Made by a program: the position numbers and the translations under genes | Notes under the pieces: generated by a model | Told to the model about the DNA's origin: nothing | Database searches by the model: none | What the model saw: the letters and a program-made list of their open reading frames with translations, nothing else | Shown here: piece by piece, positions 32,961 to 42,174 of the stretch | Position numbering within the stretch: position 1 is the stretch's first letter | Layout: each line of letters starts with the position of its first letter | From: JACPFJ01 sp036504875 | GTDB lineage: Bacteria; Desulfobacterota; Desulfuromonadia; Geobacterales; Pseudopelobacteraceae | Direction: 5' to 3' | Length of the DNA stretch: 64,000 bases | Assembly: GCA_036504875.1 (NCBI GenBank) | Contig: DASXUK010000002.1 | Span: 55,803 to 119,802 of the forward strand

Positions 32961-34238
32961 ATGAATACGACCAGCAGGGTATTAATCATAGACGATACTC
33001 CCGAGATCATTGATGTTCTCAGGGAGATATTATGTGATGATTATGATGTTATTGCTACTAACAGCGGTCTGGATGCGCTGCAAGTCGCCAACAGTGAATC
33101 TCCTCCCGATTTGATCCTGCTTGACGTAAGAATGCCGCTGATGGATGGCTACGAAATTTGCGCGAAATTGAAATCCGAAAAAACTACAAATGACATACCC
33201 GTTATTTTCATTACTGCCATGGCTGATATAGAGGATGAGCGTAAAGGCCTTGAAATGGGGGCTGTGGATTATATTTACAAGCCATTTACTCTTCCTCTTG
33301 TAAAGGCAAGAATCAAAAACCAATTAGATTTGAAAATATATCGAGACCAGCTCGGGAAATTGGTTGAGCAACGAACCATAGAACTATCCAATGCCAACCA
33401 GCAGCTGCAGATTGAGCTGAATGAGCGAAAACGGGCCAAAGAAGCCTTGGCTTACCATCAAAGTCAGTTGGAAATCTTAAATCAACATCTTGAACAGCGT
33501 ATTAACGACGAGATCGAAAAAAATCGGAAAAAAGATCGTCTGATGCTATATCAGGCTCGTTTTTCTATAATTGGAGAAATGATGGGGAATATAGCCCATC
33601 AATGGCGACAACCTTTAAATAACATTGGTTTGTTGATCCAAAGTAGCCAGCTTGAATTTGAAGATAACAACTTGGACAATGACAAATACAGCCGCTATGT
33701 GTCTGACAGCATGAACATCTTAAATTACCTTTCGCTGACAATTGACAACTTCCGGAATTTTTTCAAACCGGATGCAGGACAGCACCTATTCAGCCCATTT
33801 GAAATGGTGGAAAAAGCTGTTTCACTGGTTCGGGCAGGCTTCCAACACCATTTAATCGGCATTGATGTAAAAAGGGTATGTCCTGATCATGTTCTTGGGT
33901 ACAGTAATGAGTTTTCCCAGATTATTCTGATTCTCCTCAATAATGCCAAAGATGCACTAATAAAAAGGGCACTGCCGGAACCGAGGGTCGAAATAAGCTG
34001 CTATAAAACAGATAACCGCTATATTATATCTGTCAGTGATAATGCCGGAGGCGTCGCTGATAATATTATCGAGAAAATTTTTGACCCTTATTTCACCACC
34101 AAATTCATGGCTCAGGGAACCGGAGTCGGACTTTACATGGCAAAAATGATCATAGAAAAGAGCATGGGCGGGACTTTAATAGCAAGAAATACCAGCAAGG
34201 GAGCTGAATTCATCATCGAATTGCCAACTGTAAAATAA
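32961..34238 (+). CDS. Response regulator-histidine kinase fusion (REC-coiled coil-HPK4 kinase)
   Basis: This is a cytoplasmic 425-residue signalling protein. It has an N-terminal receiver (about 5-120; Asp55 in LILLDVRM, Lys107 in YIYKPF) and a long coiled coil (about 125-195). The histidine kinase core follows, with phospho-acceptor His213 in AHQWRQPLN, N box LLNNAKDAL (about 326-334), G1 DNAGGV, F box FDPYFTTK and G2 GTGVGLYMAK. The HQWRQPL H-box is of the HPK4 class. There is no membrane segment, so input probably comes by phosphorylation of the receiver. No partner regulator gene is adjacent. The SD is AGGA. Confidence 0.93.
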   Translation: MNTTSRVLIIDDTPEIIDVLREILCDDYDVIATNSGLDALQVANSESPPDLILLDVRMPLMDGYEICAKLKSEKTTNDIPVIFITAMADIEDERKGLEMGAVDYIYKPFTLPLVKARIKNQLDLKIYRDQLGKLVEQRTIELSNANQQLQIELNERKRAKEALAYHQSQLEILNQHLEQRINDEIEKNRKKDRLMLYQARFSIIGEMMGNIAHQWRQPLNNIGLLIQSSQLEFEDNNLDNDKYSRYVSDSMNILNYLSLTIDNFRNFFKPDAGQHLFSPFEMVEKAVSLVRAGFQHHLIGIDVKRVCPDHVLGYSNEFSQIILILLNNAKDALIKRALPEPRVEISCYKTDNRYIISVSDNAGGVADNIIEKIFDPYFTTKFMAQGTGVGLYMAKMIIEKSMGGTLIARNTSKGAEFIIELPTVK

Positions 34239-34263
34239 TTCATATACCTGAGCCATTATGATC

Positions 34264-34303
34264 AAAAAAACCGCCACCTCCCAAAGGAAATAGCGGTTTT
34301 TTT
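34264..34303. terminator. Bidirectional intrinsic terminator between kinase and ilvN
   Basis: Stem AAAAAAACCGC/GCGGTTTTTTT (11 bp, A/T tracts on both ends) has an 18-nt loop. It lies between convergent genes, so it can stop transcripts from both sides. Confidence 0.85.
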
Positions 34304-34326
34304 CGTAGACCGAATGAGCGGACAGA

Positions 34327-34818
34327 TTACCCCTTCCATCCCTTTGCGCCGCGGCCAATGGCTACTGAACCGGTACGCACCAGTTCCTTCAGCCCCAGAG
34401 GGCGCAGCAACTCGAGGATGGCGTCAATTTTCAAAGGATTGCCGGTGGCCTCAATAGTGTAGGATTTGGGGGTAACATCAATAATCTTGGCACGAAAGAT
34501 ATCCACTATGCGCAGCACTTCTGCGCGGCTCTCGTCCTCGGCAGTAACCTTGACCAGTGCCATCTCTCTCTCAATGGCGCTTCCTTCAGTGAAATCGATA
34601 ACTTTAATAATATCGATCAGCTTGTTGAGTTGTTTTGTAATCTGCTCCATAATGTTTTCGTCGCCGCGGGTTACGATCGTCATCCGCGAAAGACCCTCTT
34701 CGTTGGTAGGAGCAACCGAAAGCGAGTCGATATTGAAACCGCGACCGGAAAAGAGCGAGGCAACGCGGGACAGCACGCCAAACTCGTTTTCAACCAGTAC
34801 AGAAATTGTATGTTGCAT
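34327..34818 (-). CDS. ilvN: Acetolactate synthase small (regulatory) subunit
   Basis: This 163-residue regulatory subunit gives valine feedback control to IlvB. The N-terminal ACT domain is at about 3-75 (TISVLVENEFGVLSRVASLFSGRGFNIDSL), with the ALS_ss C-terminal domain at about 85-157. The SD is GGAGGGG, and it lies 37 bp downstream of ilvB. Confidence 0.96.
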   Translation of the reverse strand: MQHTISVLVENEFGVLSRVASLFSGRGFNIDSLSVAPTNEEGLSRMTIVTRGDENIMEQITKQLNKLIDIIKVIDFTEGSAIEREMALVKVTAEDESRAEVLRIVDIFRAKIIDVTPKSYTIEATGNPLKIDAILELLRPLGLKELVRTGSVAIGRGAKGWKG

Positions 34819-34855
34819 GGAAAACCCCTCCCAATATTTAAAGATATACCTTACT

Positions 34856-36550
34856 TTAAGCGTTCAAAACCATCTCGTTTAAAGAGGCTCCAGCAGGAAC
34901 CATCGGCAGCACCTTTTCTTCCCGGGCTATTTTGAATTCCATAATAACCGGACCTTCTTCCTTAAAAGCCTGCTTTATGATTTTTTCAACATCACCCGGC
35001 TTTGAAGTACTGAAACCTTTAGCACCATAAGCCTCAGCCAATTTTACAAAATCTATGGGAAGTTCCATGCAGGTCTGAGAGTAACGCCTGTCAAAGAAGA
35101 GTTCCTGCCACTGGCGCACCATGCCAAGAAAATTATTATTCAGTATGACAATCTTTACCGGCAGTTTGTTCTGCACCAGAGTTGCCATTTCCTGGATGTT
35201 CATCTGAACTCCGCCATCGCCACAGATAGTGATCACCTGGCGACCAGGAAAAGCCGCCTGGGCCCCCATGGCTGCTGGAAGTCCAAAACCCATTGTACCG
35301 AGTCCTCCTGAGGACAGCAGGGTACGCGGCCGGTTGAACTGAAAGAACTGGGCCGTCCACATTTGATGCTGACCGACATCAGTAGAGATAATGGCATCAT
35401 CATCAGAAAACTCACGTAGTTTTTGAATGACAAACTGCGGCTTTATAACCGTTGAGCTGTTCTTGTAGCTGAGAGGATGCTTACTCTTCCAACCAGATAT
35501 CTCTTCATGCCATGGTAACAAAGCAGCCTTATATTCAGCGACTTTGCCCTTGTCAGCCTGCTTGACCATTTTGCCCAGTACATCCTTGACATCACCTACA
35601 ATTGGCAGGTCAACGCGAACATTCTTCTTGATCGAAGTCGGATCAACATCGACATGAATAATCTTGGCGTGAGGAGCAAAAGTAGCGATTTTACCGGTCA
35701 CACGGTCATCGAAACGTGCACCGACAGCAATGATCAAATCGCTGTGGGTCATGGCCATGTTGGCGCAGTAGGAGCCATGCATTCCCAACATTCCCAGTGA
35801 TAGATCGTCGTTTCCCGGGAACGAGCCCAGCCCCATCAGTGTGGTAGTAACCGGTATCGATAATTTACGGGCCAAAAGGGTTAACTCTTCGCCAGCGCTG
35901 CCGAGAACAACCCCGCCACCTACATAAAGTACCGGACGCAGCGCAGATAGCAGCATGCTGACTGCTTTCTCAACTTGTTTAGGGTGCCCGGTAAGGTTAG
36001 GCTTATAGCTGCGGATATCGACCGTATCAGGATAAATAAACTCGGTCTGGGCAATCTGCACATCCTTGGGAAGGTCCACCAGCACCGGGCCAGGTCTGCC
36101 GCTGCGGGCAATGTAGAAGGCCTTCTTCATTATGGTGGCAACATCCTTGACATCCTTGATCAGGAAGTTGTGCTTTGTACATGAGCGGGTAATGCCGATG
36201 ATGTCCACTTCCTGAAAGGCATCATTGCCAATCAGCGCGGTCGGCACCTGTCCGGTAATTATTACCATGGGTATTGAATCCATATAAGCGGTGGCAATCC
36301 CGGTTACGGTATTGGTTGCGCCGGGACCGGAAGTGGCAATGGCAACGCCCACCTTGCCGGTTGCACGGGCATAACCATCTGCAGCGTGAGTGCCGGCCTG
36401 TTCGTGACGCGGCAGGATATGACGAATGTCTTTAAAACTGAAAAGCTCATCATAGATGTTGATCACCGTGCCGCCAGGATAGCCAAACACCAGATCAACG
36501 CCTTCCTTTTTCAAGCATTCCAGCATTATTCGTGCACCGTTCATTTTCAT
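34856..36550 (-). CDS. ilvB: Acetolactate synthase large (catalytic) subunit
   Basis: This is a thiamine-diphosphate enzyme making acetolactate/acetohydroxybutyrate. The 564 residues contain the three TPP-enzyme domains: GYPGGTVINIYDEL, RHEQAGTHAADGYARATGKVGV (cofactor Glu), the central FAD-binding domain and the C-terminal metal motif GDGGVQMNIQEMAT...NNNFLGMVRQWQ. The SD is GAGGT. Immediately upstream lies a small lipoprotein gene rather than ilvD. Confidence 0.97.
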   Translation of the reverse strand: MKMNGARIMLECLKKEGVDLVFGYPGGTVINIYDELFSFKDIRHILPRHEQAGTHAADGYARATGKVGVAIATSGPGATNTVTGIATAYMDSIPMVIITGQVPTALIGNDAFQEVDIIGITRSCTKHNFLIKDVKDVATIMKKAFYIARSGRPGPVLVDLPKDVQIAQTEFIYPDTVDIRSYKPNLTGHPKQVEKAVSMLLSALRPVLYVGGGVVLGSAGEELTLLARKLSIPVTTTLMGLGSFPGNDDLSLGMLGMHGSYCANMAMTHSDLIIAVGARFDDRVTGKIATFAPHAKIIHVDVDPTSIKKNVRVDLPIVGDVKDVLGKMVKQADKGKVAEYKAALLPWHEEISGWKSKHPLSYKNSSTVIKPQFVIQKLREFSDDDAIISTDVGQHQMWTAQFFQFNRPRTLLSSGGLGTMGFGLPAAMGAQAAFPGRQVITICGDGGVQMNIQEMATLVQNKLPVKIVILNNNFLGMVRQWQELFFDRRYSQTCMELPIDFVKLAEAYGAKGFSTSKPGDVEKIIKQAFKEEGPVIMEFKIAREEKVLPMVPAGASLNEMVLNA

Positions 36551-36587
36551 AGCATTACCTCAAAAGATTCTTTACTATTCCGAATTT

Positions 36588-37001
36588 TTAAAAATTGTTA
36601 GGGTTGCCGGTTACCACATTGATCACGGCCCACTTCAGGTCGCCATTGCTATCGACCAATTTGCGCTGCTGCATGGTATTATCAAAATAAACTTTATAAC
36701 AACCGCTGGGGGCGTAGCTTGAATTCCAGTTTGAGATGCACAGTCGACCATCATCAGCAATATTCCAGCTTCCTTTAGTGAGACCGCCATAAGATCCTTT
36801 GCCGATCACTGTTCCATTTGCATCCCAGTAAAAAGATTCACCGGTGCCGGATGTGACCGTGTTTCCCTGGAAGACCTCACGTACTTCTTTTGAAGAAAGC
36901 AGGAGGGCATTAGCGCTTTGTAAATTCTGTTCAACATTTACACAACCGCTTAACAGTGTCAGCAGGCTTACCGCCAGACAAAAAATTAGAAAGCTTTTCA
37001 T
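36588..37001 (-). CDS. Small lipoprotein, unknown function
   Basis: This 137-residue protein has a lipoprotein signal (LLTLLSGC, acylated Cys about 20). The globular domain is rich in Gly and aromatic residues (SGTGESFYWDANGTVIGKGSYGG, SWNIADDGRLCISNW, CYKVYF). The pattern resembles small secreted proteins of the DUF995 type, a weak guess. It has a strong SD (AGGAGGGGGGG). It lies between ilvD and ilvB on the same strand, a surprising insertion in an amino-acid operon. Confidence 0.8.
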   Translation of the reverse strand: MKSFLIFCLAVSLLTLLSGCVNVEQNLQSANALLLSSKEVREVFQGNTVTSGTGESFYWDANGTVIGKGSYGGLTKGSWNIADDGRLCISNWNSSYAPSGCYKVYFDNTMQQRKLVDSNGDLKWAVINVVTGNPNNF

Positions 37002-37048
37002 TACCCCCCCTCCTTTTCAAACAGGCAAATAACCATCAATATGAACGA

Positions 37049-37534
37049 TTACTGTTCCAGAACAACACCATGTTTAGTAGCAAGCTCTTTGAAGGCGCTT
37101 TTGTATTTATTTTCCATATCCTGACCGGCATTAATTTTATCCATGGCAACTTTGTATATACTGTGATCCTGCTTCTCAAGCGACTCTACCAGCAACTTCA
37201 TACCGCTTTCGGTTGTGTTGACCATATCAACATACAAGTTATGAACATCCTGAAGCTCCTTGCTGGCCGGTTTTACAGCCACCACCTTTTCCCGGAAATC
37301 CTTCAGAATGGGCAACAACTCCCCCTTGGTTTTCTTCATGAATACATTCTTGTCTTTTTCTTTGCTAACTTCATCCAGCTTTTTCCCTATCACATCATCG
37401 AAGTTATTGATTATCGGAATAACAGTTTTAGAGTAGCTGATGATGTCTTTTTTGACCGGGTCGGAGTTGCAGCCTGTCATAAGGAGCAGAAATCCCCCTG
37501 CCAGTGCAAACAGCATTACTGTTATTCGCCTCAT
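37049..37534 (-). CDS. Small lipoprotein, helical, unknown function
   Basis: This 161-residue protein has a lipobox (LLLMTGC, Cys about 22). A mostly helical, charged domain follows (DVIGKKLDEVSKEKDKNVFMKKTKGELLPILKD, split here as seen: DVIGKKLDEVSK then KNVFMKKTKGELLPILK). No family was recognised. The ATG at 37534 follows a GGAGGAG SD; an upstream TTG reading through the SD is not credible. It forms a pair with the next lipoprotein gene, 47 bp away. Confidence 0.8.
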   Translation of the reverse strand: MRRITVMLFALAGGFLLLMTGCNSDPVKKDIISYSKTVIPIINNFDDVIGKKLDEVSKEKDKNVFMKKTKGELLPILKDFREKVVAVKPASKELQDVHNLYVDMVNTTESGMKLLVESLEKQDHSIYKVAMDKINAGQDMENKYKSAFKELATKHGVVLEQ

Positions 37535-37582
37535 AAACGACTCCTCCAATTTTTAGCATTATAAACAAAAAGCATTGCTAGC

Positions 37583-39247
37583 TTAATCATCTGCTGTTGT
37601 CACGGCCCCGGTATGGGCCGAGGTAACCACTTTGGCATACCTTGACAGCCAGCCGGTTTTTATCTTTGGCTCGGGTGCCTGCCATGTTAGTCGCCGGGCA
37701 GCCAGCGTGGCGTCGTCCACCAACAGTTCCAGTTTGCGGGCAGGTATATCGAGAACTATCTGATCACCGTCTTGCACAAGAGCTATCGGCCCGCCTTGGG
37801 CAGCCTCAGGCGAAATATGACCGATGCAGGGGCCACGAGTTCCACCCGAGAAGCGACCATCGGTAATCAACGCCACCGAGTCACCCAGGCCTAACCCCAT
37901 CAATGCTGCAGTAGGAGCCAGCATTTCACGCATACCCGGGCCACCTTTGGGACCTTCATAGCGGATTACCACTACGTCGCCCGACTTGATAATACCCTCC
38001 ATCAGAGCCGCCATTGCCAACTCTTCAGAGTTGAAACAGCGGGCGGTTCCCTGGAATTGCATCATTTTGTCAGACACGCCGGATTGCTTGACCACCGCCC
38101 CTTTTGGAGCGATATTGCCGGTGAGTATGGCAATCCCGCCCTCCTTTTTGATCGGATTACTGAGCGGCCGAATTACTTCTTCATCAACATTGAGTATGCT
38201 TTCGGCCAATTGCCAAGTGGTCAGCCCAAACAGCGTGGGTGTGTCCTTGATCTTGTTGCCCAGTTGTTTGAATACCCCGCTTACGCCGCCGGCGATATCC
38301 AGATCCTCCATAAAATATTCACCTGCCGGATTCATTGAGGCCAACTGCGGCGTATCCTTGGCTAGAATATCAAAGGTTTCCAGCGGCAGCTCCACGCCCG
38401 CCTCATGGGCGATGGCCAGCAAATGCAGTACGGTATTCGACGATCCTCCCAGGGCCAGATCAACACGAATGGCATTTTCAAAAGCGTCGCGGGTCATGAT
38501 GCTACGGGGTGTAATATTATTGTGAACCAACTCAACGATTTTTTCGCCGGAGGCAAAAGCGATCCGTCTTTTAAGCGCTGAAACCGCCAGGGCAGTTCCG
38601 CAGCGCGGCAAGCTCATGCCCATGGTTTCGGTCAGGATGGCCATTGTATTGGCGGTGAAGAGCCCCTGACAGGAGCCCATACCCGGGCAGGCATTATCTT
38701 CGCAAACCTGCAGCTCTTTGTCGCTGATCACTCCGGCCTTATAACGTGCCATGGCTTCAAAAGTATCCGACACAAACGAGTATTTGCGCCCTTCCTGGCC
38801 ACGGCCGCTCATCATTGGACCAGCTGTGACAACTATACAGGGGATGTCCAAACGGGCAGCCGCCATCAGCATTCCGGGGGTGATCTTGTCGCAGTTGGTC
38901 AACAGCACCAAGCCGTCCAGACGGTGCGCCTCGGCCACCGACTCAACCATATCCGCTATCAGTTCCCGGGTCGGAAGCGAATAATGCATTCCCTTGTGCC
39001 CCATGGCCATGCCATCGCACACCCCGGGAATACCAAAGAAAAAAGCATGACCTCCACCGGTGTGCACTCCCTTCTCAATAAAACGCTCCAGGTCGCGCAT
39101 CCCGACATGACCGGGGATCAGATCGGTAAAACTGGTGGCAATGCCGATGAAAGGCTTGTCCATCTGACTCTGAGGCACGCCGGTCCCCTTGAGCAGCGCG
39201 CGGTGTGGTGTTCTTTCAAGCCCTTTTTTTAAAGTATCACTACGCAT
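37583..39247 (-). CDS. ilvD: Dihydroxy-acid dehydratase
   Basis: This iron-sulfur dehydratase makes the 2-oxo acids of valine and isoleucine. The 554 residues show the cluster cysteines in LLTNCDKITPGMLMAA and EDNACPGMGSCQGLFTANTM, plus GRFSGGTRGPCIGHISPEAA. The ATG at 39247 has an AAGGA SD and the promoter lies at 39319-39347. Reading upstream to earlier in-frame codons would enter the promoter, so they are excluded. Confidence 0.97.
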   Translation of the reverse strand: MRSDTLKKGLERTPHRALLKGTGVPQSQMDKPFIGIATSFTDLIPGHVGMRDLERFIEKGVHTGGGHAFFFGIPGVCDGMAMGHKGMHYSLPTRELIADMVESVAEAHRLDGLVLLTNCDKITPGMLMAAARLDIPCIVVTAGPMMSGRGQEGRKYSFVSDTFEAMARYKAGVISDKELQVCEDNACPGMGSCQGLFTANTMAILTETMGMSLPRCGTALAVSALKRRIAFASGEKIVELVHNNITPRSIMTRDAFENAIRVDLALGGSSNTVLHLLAIAHEAGVELPLETFDILAKDTPQLASMNPAGEYFMEDLDIAGGVSGVFKQLGNKIKDTPTLFGLTTWQLAESILNVDEEVIRPLSNPIKKEGGIAILTGNIAPKGAVVKQSGVSDKMMQFQGTARCFNSEELAMAALMEGIIKSGDVVVIRYEGPKGGPGMREMLAPTAALMGLGLGDSVALITDGRFSGGTRGPCIGHISPEAAQGGPIALVQDGDQIVLDIPARKLELLVDDATLAARRLTWQAPEPKIKTGWLSRYAKVVTSAHTGAVTTADD

Positions 39248-39318
39248 ATTTTGTGTCCTTGTCAGTTCATTTGTTTCATGCCGCCAAACATAGGATTGAC
39301 GCAGCATAAAGGGCATAA

Positions 39319-39347
39319 AAGATAATATAAATACAAAGATGTGTCAA
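39319..39347 (-). promoter_or_regulatory. Sigma-70-like promoter of ilvD
   Basis: On the minus strand a perfect TTGACA and TATCTT are separated by 17 bp, giving a leader of about 65 nt. Confidence 0.7.
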
Positions 39348-39472
39348 TCGGGAAGGTGATGCTGAATTTCCCAGCTTTTTTTGAGACAATAGCGAGGCAA
39401 GGAAAGAAGTACAAGCGCGGCTGTTTGATCTTGCGGATATATTGTCTTTTTCAGTGATGCGAAGCTGTCGAC

Positions 39473-39502
39473 TTGCAATAGCCACCACTATTCATATATA
39501 GT
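39473..39502 (+). promoter_or_regulatory. Possible promoter of glgP
   Basis: TTGCAA and TATAGT are separated by 18 bp. The predicted transcript start falls about 25 bp before the ATG at 39535 and only a few bases before the alternative ATG at 39514. Confidence 0.4.
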
Positions 39503-39534
39503 TTGATTTTCTAATGTCCGTCAAGGTGGCTTCT

Positions 39535-42102
39535 ATGAATATCGATACAATTTCTTTAGACAAAATCAAACCACTCACACCAGAGTTGCAGAGCCCACTG
39601 GCGGGGCACCTGCCGGAAGACGAATCGCCCCTTCATGAAGAGGCGAGGCAGGCAAAGATGGAACTGCAAAGAACCTTTTTGCGCCACCTGCAATATACCT
39701 TGGTCAAAGACAAGTACACCGCCACCCAGACTGATCTTTATCTGGCCTTAGCCTTTGCCGTACGTGACATGCTGGTGGAACGCTGGTTCGATACCCAGCA
39801 ATCCTACTATATCAATGATGCCAAGCGCATCTATTATATCTCGATGGAGTTCCTGGTCGGCCGGACCTTGGGCAACAGCTTGATCAACCTCGGGATCATG
39901 GATGGCTGGGAAAATGCGCTCAGGGAAATGGGCATCAACATCGATGAATTACAGGATATGGAATGGGACGCCGGGCTCGGTAACGGCGGACTTGGCCGCC
40001 TGGCTGCCTGTTTTCTTGACTCCATGGCAACCATGAGCCTGCCTGCTTACGGCTACGGCATTCGCTATGAATATGGCATGTTTTATCAGAAAATAGTCGA
40101 CGGTGGCCAGTACGAGGTACCTGACAACTGGCTGCGCTACGGCAACCCATGGGAGTTTAACCGTCAGGAACATCTGCATAAGATCCAGTACCAGGGGCGG
40201 GTAACAGCCTACTCAGGTGAGAATGGCCAGCTATGCCACTCCTGGGTCGACACCCATGATGTCATGGCTCTGGCCTATGATGTCCCGGTTCCAGGCTACG
40301 GTAACGACACCGTCAACACCATGCGGCTATGGGGCGCCAAATCGACTCGCGATTTCGAACTGACCTCTTTCAACCAGGGCAATTATGTCGGCGCGGTCGA
40401 ATCCAAGATGCGAACCGAAAACATCTCCAAGGTCCTCTATCCGGCCGATCATATGCTGGAAGGCAAGGAGTTGCGGTTACGTCAGGAATACTTTCTTTCA
40501 TCAGCCACAATCCAGGACATCTTTTACCGCTTCGCCAAGAAGCATTCTGATCTCGGCCGTTTGCCTGAGAAGGTGGCCATCCAGTTAAACGACACCCACC
40601 CTACCCTGGCCATTCCGGAGCTGATGCGCATCCTTTTGGATGAGAAGCAGCTCAGTTGGGATGCCGCCTGGGACATAGCCGTACAGACCTTTGCCTATAC
40701 CAATCATACCATTTTGCCCGAAGCGCTTGAAACTTGGCCGATCAAGATGATGGAACTGATCCTGCCACGCCATCTGCTGATCATCTATCAGATCAATGAT
40801 CGATTCCTTAAAGAGGTGGCGGCCCGTTTCCCGGGCGACGCAGACCGGATGAGACGCATGTCGGTTGTCGGCGAAGATGGTGAAAAACACGTGCGCATGG
40901 CGCATCTGGCGATCGTTGGCAGTCATTCCATCAATGGTGTTTCAGCCCTGCACAGCGAAATTCTCAAGCAAGAGCTGTTCCGGGATTTTTATGAACTCTG
41001 GCCGGAGCGCTTCAACAACAAAACCAACGGCATCACACAGCGCCGCTGGCTGAAGTTCGCCAACCACTGGCTGGCTGACCTGATCTCATCTAAAATCGGT
41101 GACGATTGGGCCACCAATCTCGAAGAGCTGAAAAAGCTTCGTGTTCTGGCTGATGATCGGGACTTTCAGAAACAATGGATGGAGGTCAAGCGGGCCAACA
41201 AGAGGCGCCTGGCCAAGAAGATCTTTAAGCTGACCGGAATCGAAGCGCTGCCGGATTCAATATACGATTGCCAGACCAAACGTATCCATGAATACAAGCG
41301 ACAACTTTTAAATGTACTGCATGTGATCACACGCTATAACCGGATCAAAGCCAATCCCGGCCAGAGAATGACACCTCGTACCGTCATATTCAGCGGCAAG
41401 GCTGCTCCGTCTTATTATATGGCCAAACTGGTAATTCGCCTGATCAATGCGGTAGGATCTATAATCAATAACGACCCGGCCGCCAACCAGTTGCTCCGGG
41501 TTGTTTTTCTGCCCAACTACAATGTATCACTAGCCGAACAGATTTTTCCTGCGGCTGATCTTTCAGAACAGATTTCCACCGCCGGCACCGAGGCATCCGG
41601 TACCGGTAATATGAAATATGCCTTAAATGGCGCGCTTACCATCGGAACCCTGGATGGCGCCAATATCGAGATCATGGAAGAGGTCGGCCGGGAAAATATC
41701 TGCATCTTCGGCATGACCGCCGACCAGGTCAATAGCCTTAAAAGCGCCGGATACCGCCCAAGGGATTATTACCAGCGCAACGAAGAACTGAGACAGGCGA
41801 TCGATCAGATCGGTAACGGCAGCTTTTCCCCCGGTGAGCCCGATCTATTCAAACCGATAACCGATGGCCTTTTGAACAGTGACACCTACTTGTTACTGGC
41901 CGATTACGCCTCTTATATCGCTTGCCAGGAGGAGGTCGATAAACTTTACGAGCAGCCCTATGAATGGGCACGCAAATCTATTCTTAACACTGCCGGTATG
42001 GGAAAATTTTCCAGTGATCGTACCATTGCGGAATATGCACGTGAAATCTGGGGAGTAAAACCTGAAAAAATCAAGCGTCACAGCCGGCGCGACCTTGATT
42101 GA
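39535..42102 (+). CDS. glgP: Glycogen/alpha-glucan phosphorylase
   Basis: This pyridoxal-phosphate enzyme releases glucose-1-phosphate from glycogen or maltodextrin. The 855 residues match family GT35: YYISMEFLVGRTLGN, GLGNGGLGRLAACFLDS, AIQLNDTHPTLAIPEL, NKTNGITQRRWL, KRIHEYKRQLLN and the PLP-lysine motif TEASGTGNMKYALNGAL. The ATG at 39535 follows AAGGTGG. The ATG at 39514 would add seven residues but has no SD. Context with pfkA suggests use of stored glycogen. Confidence 0.97.
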   Translation: MNIDTISLDKIKPLTPELQSPLAGHLPEDESPLHEEARQAKMELQRTFLRHLQYTLVKDKYTATQTDLYLALAFAVRDMLVERWFDTQQSYYINDAKRIYYISMEFLVGRTLGNSLINLGIMDGWENALREMGINIDELQDMEWDAGLGNGGLGRLAACFLDSMATMSLPAYGYGIRYEYGMFYQKIVDGGQYEVPDNWLRYGNPWEFNRQEHLHKIQYQGRVTAYSGENGQLCHSWVDTHDVMALAYDVPVPGYGNDTVNTMRLWGAKSTRDFELTSFNQGNYVGAVESKMRTENISKVLYPADHMLEGKELRLRQEYFLSSATIQDIFYRFAKKHSDLGRLPEKVAIQLNDTHPTLAIPELMRILLDEKQLSWDAAWDIAVQTFAYTNHTILPEALETWPIKMMELILPRHLLIIYQINDRFLKEVAARFPGDADRMRRMSVVGEDGEKHVRMAHLAIVGSHSINGVSALHSEILKQELFRDFYELWPERFNNKTNGITQRRWLKFANHWLADLISSKIGDDWATNLEELKKLRVLADDRDFQKQWMEVKRANKRRLAKKIFKLTGIEALPDSIYDCQTKRIHEYKRQLLNVLHVITRYNRIKANPGQRMTPRTVIFSGKAAPSYYMAKLVIRLINAVGSIINNDPAANQLLRVVFLPNYNVSLAEQIFPAADLSEQISTAGTEASGTGNMKYALNGALTIGTLDGANIEIMEEVGRENICIFGMTADQVNSLKSAGYRPRDYYQRNEELRQAIDQIGNGSFSPGEPDLFKPITDGLLNSDTYLLLADYASYIACQEEVDKLYEQPYEWARKSILNTAGMGKFSSDRTIAEYAREIWGVKPEKIKRHSRRDLD

Positions 42103-42174
42103 CGCAGCCAGCATATCCGGACCATCAGTCAGGAAAAGCAGAACTGCCAACCTGCCACTGTTTTTGGTGAGCAT

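Noticed and set aside
39276..39488. Reading frame of 70 codons on the minus strand upstream of ilvD
   Set aside because: It covers the ilvD promoter, has low-complexity composition, no SD and no recognisable motif.
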